Assembly (NCBI GenBank): GCA_036566745.1
Contig: DATCVR010000415.1
Coordinates: forward strand, 1 to 32,063
Origin: DATCVR01 sp036566745
GTDB taxonomy: Bacteria; Actinomycetota; Actinomycetes; Jiangellales; Jiangellaceae
Direction of reading: 5' to 3'
DNA length: 32,063 nucleotides
A model generated the notes under the pieces. It did not search any database. It was not told the origin of the DNA and saw only the letters and a list, made by a program, of their open reading frames with translations. The stretch's first letter is position 1. Every line of letters starts with the position of its first letter. A program made the position numbers and the translations under genes. Below are positions 15,095-22,442 of this stretch, one piece after another.

Positions 15095-15586
15095 ATGAAT
15101 CCCACCAGAACTCTGACGGTGACGGCGCCGAGCGACACCGAGCTCGTGATGGCCCGCACCTTCGACGCCCCGCGTCCCCTCGTGTTCGACGCGTTCACCC
15201 AGCCGGCCCTGCTCACCCGCTGGTTCGGTGCCCGCGGCTGGAACCTCGTCGTGTGCGAGATCGACCTGCGGGTGGGCGGTGCGTGGAGGTTCGTGTCGCG
15301 CGGACCCGGCGGCGCCGAGATGGGGCACGGCGGCGTCTACCGCGAGGTCGTGCGGCCCGAGCGGATCGTCTATACCGAGACCTTCGACGACCAGTGGTAC
15401 GAGGGCGAGTCGCTGACCACGACGGAGCTCGTCGAGCACGATGGCGCGACCACGATGACGACCACGCTGCGGTTCGCGTCGCAGGCGGTCCGCGACGCCG
15501 TCATCGAGTCCCCGATGGAACGCGGTGCCACGGAGAGCTTCACCCGGCTGGCCGACCTGCTCGCCGAGCTCCGCCCGTCGCCGTGA
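15095..15586 (+). CDS. SRPBCC (AHSA1-type) domain protein
   Basis: A 163-residue START-like protein of the activator-of-Hsp90 homologue group: MARTFDAPRPLVFDAFTQPALLTRWFG, GGAWRFVSRGPGG, GVYREVVRPERIVYTETFDD and GATESFTRLADLLAEL. The fold forms a deep hydrophobic pocket; bacterial members next to ArsR genes have no known reaction. It starts nine bases after the arsR stop behind AGGAACC, so both are co-transcribed. No membrane or export signal is seen. Confidence 0.92.
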   Translation: MNPTRTLTVTAPSDTELVMARTFDAPRPLVFDAFTQPALLTRWFGARGWNLVVCEIDLRVGGAWRFVSRGPGGAEMGHGGVYREVVRPERIVYTETFDDQWYEGESLTTTELVEHDGATTMTTTLRFASQAVRDAVIESPMERGATESFTRLADLLAELRPSP

Positions 15587-15632
15587 GTACCTGCCCTCAT
15601 CGATCCGACCTGCAGAGAACTGGAGAATAATC

Positions 15633-16055
15633 ATGGATTGGACACTCGAAGTCGTCGTGGTGCCCGTGTCCGACGTGGACCGCGCCAAGGAGTTCTACGC
15701 CGACCAGCTGGGCTTCGCCGTCGATCACGACACCAAGATCAGCGACGACCTGCGCGTCGTGCAGCTCACGCCACCGGGGTCGGGCTGCTCGATCGTGGTG
15801 GGCAAGGGCGTGGCGAAGATGCCCGTGGGCTCACTCAAGGGCCTGCAGCTGGTCGTGGCCGACATCGAGGCGGCGCGGGCTCAGCTCCTCGAACGCGGCG
15901 TGCCGGTGAGCGAGGTCCAGGTGCTGGGCGAGAACCCCGGTCCGGGCACCCCTGCCGACAACGTCTCGTTCGTCTACTTCGACGACCCGGACGGCAACTC
16001 CTGGGCGGTGCAGCAGATCTCCGCCCGGGCGGACGCGCCGCTGCTCGGGTCGTAA
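15633..16055 (+). CDS. VOC family (glyoxalase/bleomycin resistance-like) protein
   Basis: A 140-residue vicinal-oxygen-chelate protein with paired beta-alpha-beta-beta-beta modules: LEVVVVPVSDVDRAKEFYADQLGF and LKGLQLVVADIEAARAQLLERGVPVSEV, ending in FVYFDDPDGNSWAVQQI. The closing Asp-Pro-(Asp/Glu)-Gly-Asn motif is conserved, but the reaction is not predictable. ATG 15633 follows GGAG and is preferred to longer in-frame starts. It is the third gene of the arsR operon. ArsR-SRPBCC-VOC sets are common in actinomycetes. Confidence 0.92.
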   Translation: MDWTLEVVVVPVSDVDRAKEFYADQLGFAVDHDTKISDDLRVVQLTPPGSGCSIVVGKGVAKMPVGSLKGLQLVVADIEAARAQLLERGVPVSEVQVLGENPGPGTPADNVSFVYFDDPDGNSWAVQQISARADAPLLGS

Positions 16056-16068
16056 CGGACCGACCGCC

Positions 16069-16782
16069 ATGGACATCGACGCGGCCACGTTCGTCGAACG
16101 GCTCGAAGCCCATCGGTCGGCCGACGAGCTGGCGAAGATCCAGCGCTACTTCAAGTCCGGACCGGGCGAGTACGGCGAGGGCGACGTCTTCATGGGCGTT
16201 CGCATGGGGCAGGTGTTCGACCTCGCCAAGGAGTTCATCGAGCTGCCGCCGGCCGAGATCGAGAAGCTGCTCGCGAGCCCGGTGCACGAGGTCCGGGCGG
16301 GCGCGCTGAGCGTCATGGACAAGCAGGCGCGGCGGAAGTCGACCACGACGCAGCGGCGGACCGAGCTCTACGAGCTGTACGTGCGGCGGATCGACCGGAT
16401 CGACAACTGGGACCTGGTCGACCTCGCGGCCCCGTACGTGGTCGGCGGGTACCTGGACGACAAGCCGCGCGACGTCCTCTACCGATGGGCCCGCTCGGCG
16501 AACCTCTGGGAGCGCCGCACGGCCATCGTCAGCACCGCGTACTTCATCCGGCAGGGCCAGGTCGACGACACGTTCGCCATCGCCGAGGTCCTGCTGCACG
16601 ACGACGAGGACCTCATCCACAAGGCCGTGGGCGGATGGTTGCGCGCGGCGGGCAAGAGCGAGCGTCCGAGGCTGCTGGCCTTCCTCGACGTCCACGCCCA
16701 CGAGATGCCGCGAACGATGCTGACCTACGCGATGGAGCACCTCGACCCAGCGCAACGGGCGCACTACCGGAGCCTGACGTAG
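16069..16782 (+). CDS. AlkD-type DNA alkylation repair protein
   Basis: A 237-residue HEAT-like repeat protein. NWDLVDLAAP places Trp114 and Asp118 in the spacing of the Bacillus cereus AlkD catalytic pair (W109, D113). LWERRTAIVSTAYFI supplies the conserved Arg near 149-150, and VGGWLRAAGK supplies Trp190 (W187 in AlkD). These residues surround the alkylated base without flipping it and allow excision of N3- and N7-alkyl purines. The start is only 13 bases after the VOC stop, so it may be transcribed with the arsR operon. The neighbour downstream is a LigD-type polymerase, giving a short repair pair. Confidence 0.9.
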   Translation: MDIDAATFVERLEAHRSADELAKIQRYFKSGPGEYGEGDVFMGVRMGQVFDLAKEFIELPPAEIEKLLASPVHEVRAGALSVMDKQARRKSTTTQRRTELYELYVRRIDRIDNWDLVDLAAPYVVGGYLDDKPRDVLYRWARSANLWERRTAIVSTAYFIRQGQVDDTFAIAEVLLHDDEDLIHKAVGGWLRAAGKSERPRLLAFLDVHAHEMPRTMLTYAMEHLDPAQRAHYRSLT

Positions 16783-16831
16783 CCGGTGAAGATCTCCCAC
16801 CGGCGACGCGGTCCACGTCTATCGTGACGAC

Positions 16832-18052
16832 ATGGCGAAGGCGAAGGCGCGGATCCTCGAGGTCGCCGGTCACGAGGTGACCATCACCAACCCGGACCGG
16901 ATCGTCTTCGTGGCCGGAGGGTTCACCAAGCTCGACCTCGTGCAGTACTACCTCGCGGTCGCCGACGGTGCATTGCGCGGCGTCGTGGGGCGTCCGATGA
17001 TCCTCAAGCGGTTCGTCAAGGGCATCGACCAGGAGGCGTTCTTCCAGAAGCGCGCGCCCACGGGCCGGCCCGAGTGGGTGGAGGTCGCCGAACTCCACTA
17101 CGCCTCCGGGCGTTCCGCCGAGGAGGTGGTGGTCCGCACGCCCGCCGAGCTGGCGTGGGTGGTGAATCTCGGCTGCATCGACCTCAATCCCCACCCGGTG
17201 CAAGCCGAGGACCTCGACCATCCTGACGAGCTCCGGATCGACCTCGACCCGGTGCCTGGCGTCGACTGGCGGCAGATCGTCGACGTCGCCCTCGTGGTCC
17301 GAGAGGTGCTGGGCGATCACGGGCTGGCCGGCTGGCCGAAGACGTCGGGGTCGCGCGGCTTCCACATCTACGCCCGCATCCATCCGCGCTGGTCCTTCCG
17401 CGACGTGCGGCTCGCGGCGGAGACCGTCGCGCGCGAGGTCGAGAACCGCGCTCCCGACCTCGCCACCAGCAAGTGGTGGAAGGAGGAACGCGAGGGCGTC
17501 TTCGTCGACTTCAACCAGAACGCCAAAGACCGCACCGTCGCCTCCGCGTACTCGGTCCGCCCGACGCCCGATGCACGCGTCTCGACGCCGCTGACCTGGG
17601 ACGAAGTCGCCGACTGCCGCCCTGAGGAGTTCACCTTGGCGACGGTGCGCGAGCGGTTCGGCGCCATCGGCGACCCCTGGGCGGGCATCGAGGACTCGTC
17701 CGGCTCGCTGGACGGGCTGCTCGACCTGGCGAAGCGGCTGGGACCGGCCGAGAAACCCCCGAAGGGCACCGGGCGCCGGCAGCCCACGATGCCGCTCGTC
17801 GAGATCGCCCGGGCCAAGACGAAGGACGAGGCGCTGGCCGGGCTGGAGCGGTGGAAGGTCCGCCACCCGGACGTCGTGGAGCGCCTCCAGCCCGCCGACA
17901 TCCTCGTCGACGGCATGCGGGGGCGGAGCTCGGTCTGGTACCGCATCCGCGTCAATCTCCAGCACGTCCCAGAGACCGACCGTCCGCCGCAGGAACCGCT
18001 TGAGGTCGACTACGACCCCTGGGCGAACACGCCGCTCGCCCGCGACGACTGA
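16832..18052 (+). CDS. LigD-type DNA polymerase/primase domain protein
   Basis: A 406-residue stand-alone polymerase domain of the NHEJ primase-polymerase family. The catalytic acids are Asp137 and Asp139 in ELRIDLDP and Asp226 in GVFVDFNQN, matching the three carboxylates of mycobacterial LigD PolDom. KTSGSRGFHIY (170-180) is the nucleotide-binding segment, and RPMILKRFVKGID with FFQKRAP are family motifs. About 100 residues follow the core, as in mycobacterial stand-alone homologues rather than the LigD fusion. Ligase and nuclease modules are absent; a separate ATP-dependent ligase is encoded at 22443-23411 on the other strand. No Ku gene is in the window. The start lies 49 bases after alkD. 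Confidence 0.93.
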   Translation: MAKAKARILEVAGHEVTITNPDRIVFVAGGFTKLDLVQYYLAVADGALRGVVGRPMILKRFVKGIDQEAFFQKRAPTGRPEWVEVAELHYASGRSAEEVVVRTPAELAWVVNLGCIDLNPHPVQAEDLDHPDELRIDLDPVPGVDWRQIVDVALVVREVLGDHGLAGWPKTSGSRGFHIYARIHPRWSFRDVRLAAETVAREVENRAPDLATSKWWKEEREGVFVDFNQNAKDRTVASAYSVRPTPDARVSTPLTWDEVADCRPEEFTLATVRERFGAIGDPWAGIEDSSGSLDGLLDLAKRLGPAEKPPKGTGRRQPTMPLVEIARAKTKDEALAGLERWKVRHPDVVERLQPADILVDGMRGRSSVWYRIRVNLQHVPETDRPPQEPLEVDYDPWANTPLARDD

Positions 18053-18116
18053 AGGAGCATGGCCGGCCCGGCGACGCGATCACCATGGAACCGAGCCCAG
18101 CGAATCGAGTTGCCTG

Positions 18117-18872
18117 ATGCCTGACTACTCGCCGTACGAGATCCTCGGTGTCCCGCCTGGGGCCACCCAGGCGGAGGTCAGGTCGGCGTACGCTCGTGCT
18201 GCCCGGCTGGCCCACCCGGACGCCGGGGGAACGGCCGGGATGTTCGGGCTGGTGCGGGAGGCGTACGACATTCTGAGCGACCCCGCCCGGCGGGCTGCGT
18301 ACGACCGTTCGTACACCGGCGGCGAGCGGGCGACGGGTGTCGACTCTGTTTCCGCTGATGCCGAACCCGATAGCGAGCCGGCCCAGCCGGATGGCGAGGT
18401 GCCGATCTACGACGCCGTGGTGGACGACCGCTCCAGCAGCCGACGGACCGGGATTCGGCTCGGGATGAGCCTGGTCGGCTGGCGAGCCGTCGCGGTGCGG
18501 ATCACACTCGGTGGCATCGCGCTGGCTCTGTTCTGGGGGCTCGTGCGACCGATCTGGCAGCGCGATCTCCGGCCGGCAGGTGCCACCCCGGATCTGCTCG
18601 ACGGCGCCATGTTCGTGGTCGAAGCCGCAGTCCTCGCCTATGTGATCTGCCTCGTCGCCTCGATCGTCGGGTTCTACCTTCCCGCGCTGGCTGCGCTCAC
18701 CGTGCTCGCTCTCGGCGGGCTGATCGCCTGGCCGATCGCCTACTGGGAAATCGCCACGGCCGGCGAACGGTGGAGCTACGTCGGCTGGGTAGGGATGTGG
18801 GTGTCCTTCCAGGTGGTGATCGTGGTCCTGCTCGAAGACCGATGGTTGCTCGGGAAGGAGCCGGACCGGTAG
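18117..18872 (+). CDS. J-domain membrane protein
   Basis: A 251-residue protein with an N-terminal J domain (residues 4-65): YEILGVPPGATQAEVRSAYA, HPD at 33-35 and DILSDPARRAAYD. A 60-residue acidic linker is followed by four or so hydrophobic helices from about residue 120 to 245 (ITLGGIALALFWGLV, FVVEAAVLAYVICLVASIVGFYL, LAALTVLALGGLIAWPIAY, VGMWVSFQVVIVVLLE). It lacks the Gly/Phe and zinc regions of DnaJ, so it would be a type III co-chaperone that brings Hsp70 to the membrane. The stop is seven bases before the hairpin shared with the convergent amidase gene. Confidence 0.85.
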   Translation: MPDYSPYEILGVPPGATQAEVRSAYARAARLAHPDAGGTAGMFGLVREAYDILSDPARRAAYDRSYTGGERATGVDSVSADAEPDSEPAQPDGEVPIYDAVVDDRSSSRRTGIRLGMSLVGWRAVAVRITLGGIALALFWGLVRPIWQRDLRPAGATPDLLDGAMFVVEAAVLAYVICLVASIVGFYLPALAALTVLALGGLIAWPIAYWEIATAGERWSYVGWVGMWVSFQVVIVVLLEDRWLLGKEPDR

Positions 18873-18878
18873 CCACCG

Positions 18879-18904
18879 GAGCACTCGCGTCACCGCGTGT
18901 GCTC
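18879..18904. terminator. Hairpin terminator between convergent genes
   Basis: GAGCAC and CGCG pair with CGCG and GTGCTC, giving a stem of ten pairs with one T-T mismatch and the loop TCAC. It follows the J-domain gene stop (18872) and reaches into the amidase stop codon (18903-18905). It lacks a T-run, as is usual in G+C-rich actinomycetes, and could act in both directions. Confidence 0.65.
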
Positions 18905-20420
18905 ACGTCGCGCTGATCCGCACCGCGTCCGCCTCGATGCTGCCCGCGCTCGACGTCCACCGGCTCACGCCGACCACGTTGTAGCGACCCTGGTCGAGGT
19001 CGAAAGTGCCGAGCTCGACCCATCGTCCGCCGTTGGTGCGCTGGTCGACGTATACGGTCTGGTTCCCGCTGGTGGTGGACACGATGTACGGGGTGCGGGC
19101 GTTGTTCGCCGGATCGGCCGGGTACCAGACCTCCACGCGGTAGCGGCCGGCCTCGGGGAGTTCGGCGCCGAACCACGCCGGGTCGCTGGCCAGCAGCGGC
19201 TGGGCGTGGCGATGATCGCTGCCGTACTGGCCCGGCGCGGAGGCCGCGGCCCAGTTGCCGCTCGCGGTGAACGCTCCGGAGGTGGTGTTGTCGACGACGA
19301 CGTTCCACCCGCCGGGGTCGTCGCCGCGCACGTAGCTCATATAGCGGTTCCAGTCCCAGTTCGGGCCCGGGTCGGTATGCGTGGCGCCGGGGACCTCGCT
19401 GTGTCCCACGACGTGGGTCCGATCGAGCGGGATGCCGTACTGGTCGGCGGCGTGCCGGGTCACCGCGGCCGACGATCGGTACATCGACTCGGTGTACCAG
19501 GACGCGTTGTCGACGAAGCCCTCGTGCTCGATGCCGATCGAGCGGTTGTTCCAGTTGCCGGCGTGCCAGGCCACGTCCTTGTGCCGGACCATCTGCGTCA
19601 CGTCGCCGTCGGACGAGCGGATCACGTAATGCGACGACACACTCGCGCTGGGGTTCTGGAACCACGAGATCGTGCCGGCGTAGGAGCCCTGGGCGGTGTG
19701 GATGACCACCCGGTCGATCGCGTAACTCCCGGGCCGGCTCGACACCCGGTAGTTGCTCGAACTCGCCGGGACCCAGTGGGCCGGCCCGTAGTCGTCGCTC
19801 TGGAGGTCGAGCCGCTCGTCCAGGGTCGCAACGCCGGCGAACGCACCGAGACGGACGTCGAGGTCGTGCGGCCGGACGACGAGGCGTTCGTCGCCGATCC
19901 GCAGCCGCAGGCCGTCGTCGAGCAGCTCGAAGACGGCGTCGGCCTCGAGCCGAGCGACGCCGTCGTCGGCGAAGTCGGAGTACCGGGCCACCGGCTCGTA
20001 CCAGGCGCCGAGGTCGTCGCGGTCGGTGGCGTCCAGTCCCGCGGCGTCGGCCCTGGCCCGCAGCACGGCGGCGGCCCCGTCGATGTTCGCGGCGGTGTCG
20101 GTGCGCAGCGCGGCCTCGGCGTGGCCGCTCAGCTCGCTCGCCTCGCCCAGGGTGTCGGTGCGCGGGTTGCTGATCAGGTGCATGACGCCGTGACCGCCCG
20201 AGGCGCTCGGCCGGTCGCCGTGATCGTCCACGCGGGTGACCGCGTAGGCCAGCGTGACCAGCAGGTCGCGTGGCACGTCGAAGCGCTCGGCGGCTGCCGT
20301 GAACGCCCGCCCGAGCGGCCCCTCGGTGCTGGGCGACTGCGCGCCGGCGGTGGTGGCCGCGGCGACCAGGCCGAACGCGGCACCGACCGTGACGGCTAAC
20401 CGGCGAAGTGATGTGGACAC
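18903..20420 (-). CDS. Secreted N-acetylmuramoyl-L-alanine amidase with golvesin-like C-terminus
   Basis: A 505-residue exported protein. A signal peptide spans about residues 1-27 (SLRRLAVTVGAAFGLVAAA, AGA before the likely cut). Residues 35-170 resemble a lytic-transglycosylase-like helical domain (LLVTLAYAVTRVDDHG, GGHGVMHL). Residues 225-370 are an Amidase_2 domain with zinc ligands His241, His340 and Asp350 in AmpD spacing and Glu298 (IGIEHEG) as probable catalytic acid. The C-terminal 130 residues are a golvesin/Xly-CBD-like beta domain (AGRYRVEVWYP, WVELGTFDL), probably for wall or sugar binding. It should cleave the stem peptide from peptidoglycan outside the cell. GTG 20420 gives a proper signal peptide. 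The upstream 114 bases are A+T-richer and likely hold its promoter. Confidence 0.92.
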   Translation of the reverse strand: MSTSLRRLAVTVGAAFGLVAAATTAGAQSPSTEGPLGRAFTAAAERFDVPRDLLVTLAYAVTRVDDHGDRPSASGGHGVMHLISNPRTDTLGEASELSGHAEAALRTDTAANIDGAAAVLRARADAAGLDATDRDDLGAWYEPVARYSDFADDGVARLEADAVFELLDDGLRLRIGDERLVVRPHDLDVRLGAFAGVATLDERLDLQSDDYGPAHWVPASSSNYRVSSRPGSYAIDRVVIHTAQGSYAGTISWFQNPSASVSSHYVIRSSDGDVTQMVRHKDVAWHAGNWNNRSIGIEHEGFVDNASWYTESMYRSSAAVTRHAADQYGIPLDRTHVVGHSEVPGATHTDPGPNWDWNRYMSYVRGDDPGGWNVVVDNTTSGAFTASGNWAAASAPGQYGSDHRHAQPLLASDPAWFGAELPEAGRYRVEVWYPADPANNARTPYIVSTTSGNQTVYVDQRTNGGRWVELGTFDLDQGRYNVVGVSRWTSSAGSIEADAVRISAT

Positions 20421-20534
20421 GGGAACCCCATCGCTCGAACGGTGGCTCCCCGTGCGCAATACGCCGCAGCGTACTGACTGTCGTACTTATTGTCATCAAG
20501 TGCGGCGTAAGTGAAAAGTTATGGCATGTGCTGG

Positions 20535-21062
20535 TCAGCCGCCCACGATGACGCGGGGATCGCCGGTGAACCACACGTTGTCGATGACGAGCGTCTGCAT
20601 CACCCAGCGCTCGCCCGCGCGGCCGAGGGTGACGTCGTAGAGGTTCTTCAGCAGGGCGTGCCGGGAGTGATCGTCGGTGGGCAGGTGCTGGGCCTCGACG
20701 ATGGCCGTCAGGTGCGCACGGTCGCCGTCGCCCTCGACGCCGACCACGACGCGCGGGTTCGTCACCACGTGGGTCGTGTCGATCCGCGTGCGCGGGTCGA
20801 GGATCGTGTCGACGATGACGTCGCGACCGGTCATCACCGGGATGTCGAGCCCACACGCGGTGGCCGCCGGGCGGAAGTCGAGGACGGCGTCGGCCGCGAA
20901 GGCCGAGGCGAACAGCTCGCGGGCTCCGGCTTGCCTGCGGAGGTCCTGGCCGAGGCCGAACCGATACAGCGCATCCACGATCTCGGCGTGGTCGCGCATG
21001 CGTTGGAGGGCGGCCGGATCGCCGGCGGGGACGTCGATGGCCTGATGCGTCAGGACGTACAC
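20535..21062 (-). CDS. NTF2-like (SnoaL fold) protein
   Basis: A 175-residue SnoaL-like protein: helix ALQRMRDHAEIVDALYRFGLGQDLR, then LFASAFAADAVLDFRPA, the linking segment TTHVVTNPRVVV, and the last strands WVMQTLVIDNVWFTGDPRVI. The helix IVDALYRFGLGQD with a later D-F pair is the layout of ring-hydroxylase-small-subunit, scytalone dehydratase and limonene hydrolase-like members, but the active residues cannot be fixed. The GTG start at 21062 has GAGAGG upstream. It is divergent from the MerR gene and sits behind a MerR-type promoter. Confidence 0.85.
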   Translation of the reverse strand: MYVLTHQAIDVPAGDPAALQRMRDHAEIVDALYRFGLGQDLRRQAGARELFASAFAADAVLDFRPAATACGLDIPVMTGRDVIVDTILDPRTRIDTTHVVTNPRVVVGVEGDGDRAHLTAIVEAQHLPTDDHSRHALLKNLYDVTLGRAGERWVMQTLVIDNVWFTGDPRVIVGG

Positions 21063-21100
21063 GGTGAACCTCTCGGAGGGGTGGGTGACCGGGCTCCAGG

Positions 21101-21132
21101 AGCGTAGACCTGTACGCTGGTGTCAAGGTCAA
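21101..21132 (-). promoter_or_regulatory. MerR-type promoter for the NTF2-like gene
   Basis: On the minus strand TTGACC (complement of 21127-21132) and TACGCT (complement of 21101-21106) are separated by 20 bases, the over-long spacer that MerR activators correct. GACCT (21107-21111) and AGGTC (21126-21130) form a dyad inside the spacer. The start codon is about 40 bases downstream. The site probably also controls merR, which reads the other way. Confidence 0.6.
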
Positions 21133-21150
21133 CTGTCGGAGGTCAGGGCC

Positions 21151-21525
21151 ATGAGGGTCGGCGAACTCGCCGAGCGCACCGGCGTGAGCGCGCGATCGGT
21201 CCGCCACTACGATCGCGCCGGGCTGCTTCCGTCGGCCCGCCTGCCCAACGGTTACCGCGACTTCGGTGACGACGCCGTCGAGGCGGTCGGCCGGATCCGG
21301 ATGCTGCTGGACGTGGGTCTCGATCTCGACGAGATCCGGGGCTTGCTGCCGTGCTTCGACGCTGCCGGGACTCTCGACGGCTGCGATCCGGTGCGGGTCA
21401 CGCTGGCCGATCACGTCACCCGCCTCGCCGCCCAGATCGGGCACCTCGAGCGGACCCGGTCGATGCTCCATCAGGCCCAGGCGCGGCTACGAACCGACCC
21501 CGCGCGTCAGGACGCCACCGCCTGA
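21151..21525 (+). CDS. MerR family regulator
   Basis: A 124-residue MerR protein: MRVGELAERTGVSARSVRHYDRAGLLPSARLPNGYRDFGDDAVE is the winged helix-turn-helix, and a coiled-coil helix follows (VTLADHVTRLAAQIGHLERTRSMLHQAQARL). The effector region is very short and has one cysteine (LLPCFDA) plus another in GCDP, too little for a confident metal site. ATG 21151 follows GGAGG at normal spacing. It is divergent from the NTF2-like gene and most likely activates it in response to a small molecule. Confidence 0.93.
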   Translation: MRVGELAERTGVSARSVRHYDRAGLLPSARLPNGYRDFGDDAVEAVGRIRMLLDVGLDLDEIRGLLPCFDAAGTLDGCDPVRVTLADHVTRLAAQIGHLERTRSMLHQAQARLRTDPARQDATA

Positions 21526-21574
21526 GCGCCCGGGCTCGCACCCGACCGGCGTCGGCCCGGCCCCGATCCTCGGA

Positions 21575-22321
21575 TCAGACCAGGTCGGCGATCGCCTGGG
21601 CAGCCGAGGTCATCAAGCCGAGATCGGTCCCGACGGCGATCAGCCGAGACCCCGACGTCACCTCCGCCCGAGCCGCCTCGGCGGTGGCCGTGAAGATGCC
21701 GAGAGGCATGCCGGCCTCCGCGCACACCCGCCGGACCTCGTCGACGGCCGCCCGCACGGACGGGTGATCGACCTGGCCCAGCAGGCCCATGCTGCCCGAG
21801 AGGTCGTACGGCCCGACGAACACCGCGTCGACGCCGGTAACGGCGAGGATCTCGGGCAGCGCCTCCACGGCGTCGATGTCCTCGATCTGCACCACCAGGG
21901 CCGTGCGGTCGTTGGCCGATCGGAGGTACTCGGCGAAGCGCAGGCCGTATCCGTGCGCTCGCGCGATGCCCACGCTCCGCGCCCCGAGGGGTGGGTACTT
22001 CACCGCCGACACGGCCTGGCGAGCGTCGGCCGCGCTGCGCACGTGCGGGACGATGACGCCGTCAGCCCCGGCGTCGAGGGCCTGGTGGATCCACGTGGCG
22101 TCGTTGGCGGGCACCCGGACGACAGCAGGGCAGCGCGAGCCCACGGCCTGCACAATGCGCTGGACCGCGCCCGGGTCGAGCGCCGCCGAGTGCTCGGAGT
22201 CGAGGAACAGCCACTGCACACCCGCCAGCACGAGTGCCTCGGCGACCTGCGGAGAGTCGACGGTGACGACGGTCCCGAGGATCGGATTCCCGTCCTGGAG
22301 CATTGCGCGCAGATCGGCCAC
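21575..22321 (-). CDS. HpcH/HpaI family class II aldolase
   Basis: A 248-residue TIM-barrel aldolase. The conserved residues of HpcH are all placed: His44 (DSEHSA), Arg69 (VVRVP), Glu147 (VQIEDID, metal ligand) and Asp173 (GPYDLSGSMG, metal ligand). The family splits 2-keto-4-hydroxy diacids such as 4-hydroxy-2-oxoheptanedioate or 2-keto-3-deoxyrhamnonate with a divalent metal. No pathway genes lie next to it, so the natural substrate is open. GTG 22321 follows GAGAGGG. It ends 49 bases from the convergent merR stop; a weak stem (CCGAC-N4-GTCGG, 21542-21555) lies between them. Confidence 0.9.
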   Translation of the reverse strand: MADLRAMLQDGNPILGTVVTVDSPQVAEALVLAGVQWLFLDSEHSAALDPGAVQRIVQAVGSRCPAVVRVPANDATWIHQALDAGADGVIVPHVRSAADARQAVSAVKYPPLGARSVGIARAHGYGLRFAEYLRSANDRTALVVQIEDIDAVEALPEILAVTGVDAVFVGPYDLSGSMGLLGQVDHPSVRAAVDEVRRVCAEAGMPLGIFTATAEAARAEVTSGSRLIAVGTDLGLMTSAAQAIADLV

Positions 22322-22442
22322 GTGGCGCCCTCTCGATGGCGTGGGTCACGGACGGATACGCCCGGGAGCGATCATCCGATCAAGGCTCGGGCCGTCGCCG
22401 CAAGTCGCCTGGTGGCTCGCCCCGGCAGCGGCTGGTGGCGGC

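Noticed and set aside
18697..21471. A 924-codon open frame on the minus strand spanning several genes
   Set aside because: It runs in another frame through the amidase and NTF2-like genes and gives an Arg-rich product with no domains.
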